A stretch of 20,336 bases of DNA, taken from NCBI GenBank assembly GCA_004802705.1, contig SGPL01000581.1, positions 1 to 20,336 on the forward strand, written 5' to 3'. Below, piece by piece: positions 19,301 to 20,336 of this stretch (positions are counted from its first letter, which is position 1; every line of letters starts with the position of its first letter). This stretch comes from Bondarzewia mesenterica. Lineage: Eukaryota > Basidiomycota > Agaricomycetes > Russulales > Bondarzewiaceae. Made by a program: the position numbers and the translations under genes. Under the pieces are notes generated by a model. That model saw only the letters and a list, made by a program, of their open reading frames with translations, did no database searches and was not told where the DNA came from.

Positions 19301-19959
19301 GCTTTCCTGCTGCTCGGGTGATGCACCATTTTGATGTCATCAAGCTGCAGCAGCAACAAACCACCAAGCGGCAGCGGCAGATTACCAGGTGGTGGTGGCG
19401 GCAGCAAATCACCAAGTGGCGGTGGCAGGCCACCAAGTGGCAGTGGTGACATCAGGTCATCATGCAGCGGTGGGGGGTCAGTAGGCATGGTGGGGGGACC
19501 GATAGTAGTTGGAAATGAGAGGGGTGCCCAATCTGCGAGCGGGATGACATCTAAATACCGTGTTAATCAGCAATTAACGGGAAATGATGTAAAAACATAC
19601 CATATTCCATTATAGAAGAGCCCTCGTTGGCCGTTTTGGCTGTTTCGATGGACAGAATCATTTGGGCAGTCGGGAGTGCACGAGGCTCTGCCTTTCGGCT
19701 GCCCTTGCTGGAGCGCGGGGCATCTTTGTGTTGATCTGCATAGAATACAGGTGAAAGAAAAAAGAAATAATGATCTGAACATACCTTTGAGGGTCCAATA
19801 TCTATCTTCGAATACTTTGTCTCACTCACTGTCCGCCTTTCTACGCGTGCACGCTCATTCGTGGGTAATCACTCCTTTAACATGGAAGGTTTCCTCATAG
19901 TGTCGACATTTCCTCGATTTGGATGGCTCAGAAGCAACGGCAGGTTGATTGGGTAGCAT
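16279..19959 (-). pseudogene. Plavaka-type transposase (CMC/CACTA-like DNA transposon), 13 exons, near-intact
   Basis: Cut-and-paste transposase typical of Agaricomycetes. ATG at 19959 (MLPNQPAVASEPSK). A zinc-finger-like segment CRHYEETFHVKGVITHE...AC follows, then a Pro/Leu-rich repeat, then the core: FDVAHFALHNALNKEEMNAL, WEWALDLAGDPVL, FNGTDFVRMYHEPWMANKFW, CFILYADKIKLSSFGGQKG, CPCPVCLVPGDKQIELSEHY, SWDRLHAYHLGPFRDHLW, FDDIRAKDATRNYNTKPNEK and MIDWQETVDYLHCSPKF. By family analogy the catalytic acids would be Asp in LYADK, Asp in WDRLH and Glu in PNEKLHG. Twelve introns of 49-71 bp: 19784-19736, 19600-19551, 19029-18973, 18753-18693, 18512-18442, 18260-18203, 17994-17937, 17775-17726, 17628-17575, 17394-17341, 17148-17095 and 16773-16717. 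Exons sum to 3,008 nt, one short of a whole number of codons; the phase break is at the fifth intron. Nonsense codons: TGA 19857-19855, TGA 19824-19822, TAG 18337-18335. Confidence 0.9.
16279..19959. mobile_element. Plavaka DNA transposon, ends not located
   Basis: The transposase gene defines the element. No terminal inverted repeat or target-site duplication could be matched by eye between the left side (15.9-16.3 kb) and the right side (20.0-20.3 kb). The element boundaries are therefore given as the gene limits only, and the true element is probably longer. Confidence 0.6.
19330..19480. repeat. Imperfect repeat encoding PLGGLPPPLG-type Pro/Leu/Gly run
   Basis: On the plus strand words like CACCAAGTGGCRGTGGCAG and GGTGGTGGCGGCAG recur in 24-36-bp steps. 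In the transposase frame (minus) they encode LPLGGLPPPLGDLLPPPPPG and similar. It lies between the zinc finger and the conserved core, where such transposases commonly have a variable low-complexity linker. Confidence 0.7.
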
Positions 19960-20336
19960 GAATTTTATTCACAAGAAAGAAGGGCAATGTACAATGGAAA
20001 TCTGAGGATAGGACGGTGGGCTACAGCGACGTGTTGAAAGACGATGAACGATCGATCTTATCTCGATTCCAATGCTATTGCAATTATATTATCATACGTA
20101 TTATCATAGCATTATCGAAATCTAGTAATGGACAGCCGCGGCATGATAACGTGAGCTTATTTTAATTTGGGTAATGATTCTCTGACCCGATGAACTGTTA
20201 TTACAATGCCATTACAATGATATTATTATATTATTATTGTGCCCTGATAACATCTAGCCGCGGCATGATAACGTGGGCTTATTGTAATGTAGATTAAGAT
20301 TTGCGACATAGACACTCAGCTTGGTCTTGCGCTGGA
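19960..20336. other. AT-rich flank with 123-bp-offset direct repeat
   Basis: No coding region is seen. AGCCGCGGCATGATAACGTG is present at 20133-20152 and again at 20256-20275, followed in both by RGCTTATTKTAAT. The sequence between is dominated by ATTATTA/TTATCAT words. CCGCGG is itself a palindrome. This may be a terminal or subterminal repeat of a transposon or part of a tandem array continuing past the window. Confidence 0.6.

Noticed and set aside
15900..20336. Terminal inverted repeats of the Plavaka element
   Set aside because: No inverted match between the two flanks could be found by eye; the AGCCGCGG block is a direct repeat on one side only.
1..20336. CRISPR arrays, rRNA genes, prokaryotic operons
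   Set aside because: Repeats present are transposon or low-complexity repeats without regular spacers; intron structure shows a eukaryote, and no rRNA-like sequence was seen.

Overview
The window looks like genomic DNA from a filamentous basidiomycete (Agaricomycetes). It has short introns of about 39-71 bp with GTRNGT donors and YAG acceptors, a Plavaka-type DNA transposase, a Helitron of the fungal DUF6570/Rep/helicase type, and fragments of fungal-type epoxide hydrolase and glutamate synthase genes. I see no intact host gene. The window reads as a transposon graveyard or accessory island. All family calls come from reading translated motifs; no database search was run.

Layout. (1) 1-7,604 is very AT-rich Helitron DNA. 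One nearly full-length but heavily mutated element lies on the minus strand, running from its N-terminus at about 7,604 to its C-terminus at about 695. Its parts in order are an N-terminal Cys/SAP-like region, DUF6570-like region, Rep (HUH and Tyr), SF1 Pif1-type helicase, and a C-terminal region resembling a papain-like cysteine peptidase. The 3' part of a second copy lies at 1-606 on the plus strand, facing the first tail to tail across an 88-bp spacer. Scattered single N bases run from 3,379 to 7,139. (2) 7,611-8,190 is AT-rich DNA with small hairpin repeats. (3) From 8,192 to 10,084 the base composition becomes normal, and three unrelated minus-strand gene fragments sit end to end: an unrecognised intron-containing gene, a central piece of NAD(P)H glutamate synthase, and an alpha/beta-hydrolase (epoxide hydrolase) piece. 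The last two are joined by an acidic linker. (4) 10,360-11,260 is non-coding with an 80-bp-period repeat.

(5) 11,262-13,439 (minus) is a multi-exon lineage-specific fungal gene with an Ala/Pro/Val-rich repetitive tail and in-frame stops. (6) 13,512-16,307 (plus) holds one or two decayed intron-containing genes, divergent from (5), with many TAG stops. (7) 16,279-19,959 (minus) is a 13-exon Plavaka transposase gene, almost intact but with three nonsense codons and one apparent 1-nt phase problem. (8) 19,960-20,336 is an AT-rich flank with a 123-bp-offset direct repeat around an AGCCGCGG core.

The two transposon systems are independent: a rolling-circle Helitron and a cut-and-paste Plavaka. 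Most lesions I can assign fit C-to-T change on one strand or the other (CGA to TGA, CAA/CAG to TAA/TAG, TGG to TAG), as expected from methylation or RIP-like decay of repeats. The points most worth following up are the tail-to-tail Helitron palindrome with a 451-bp perfectly matched tract, the protease-like C-terminus of the Helitron protein, and the epoxide hydrolase-glutamate synthase chimera beside the Helitron.
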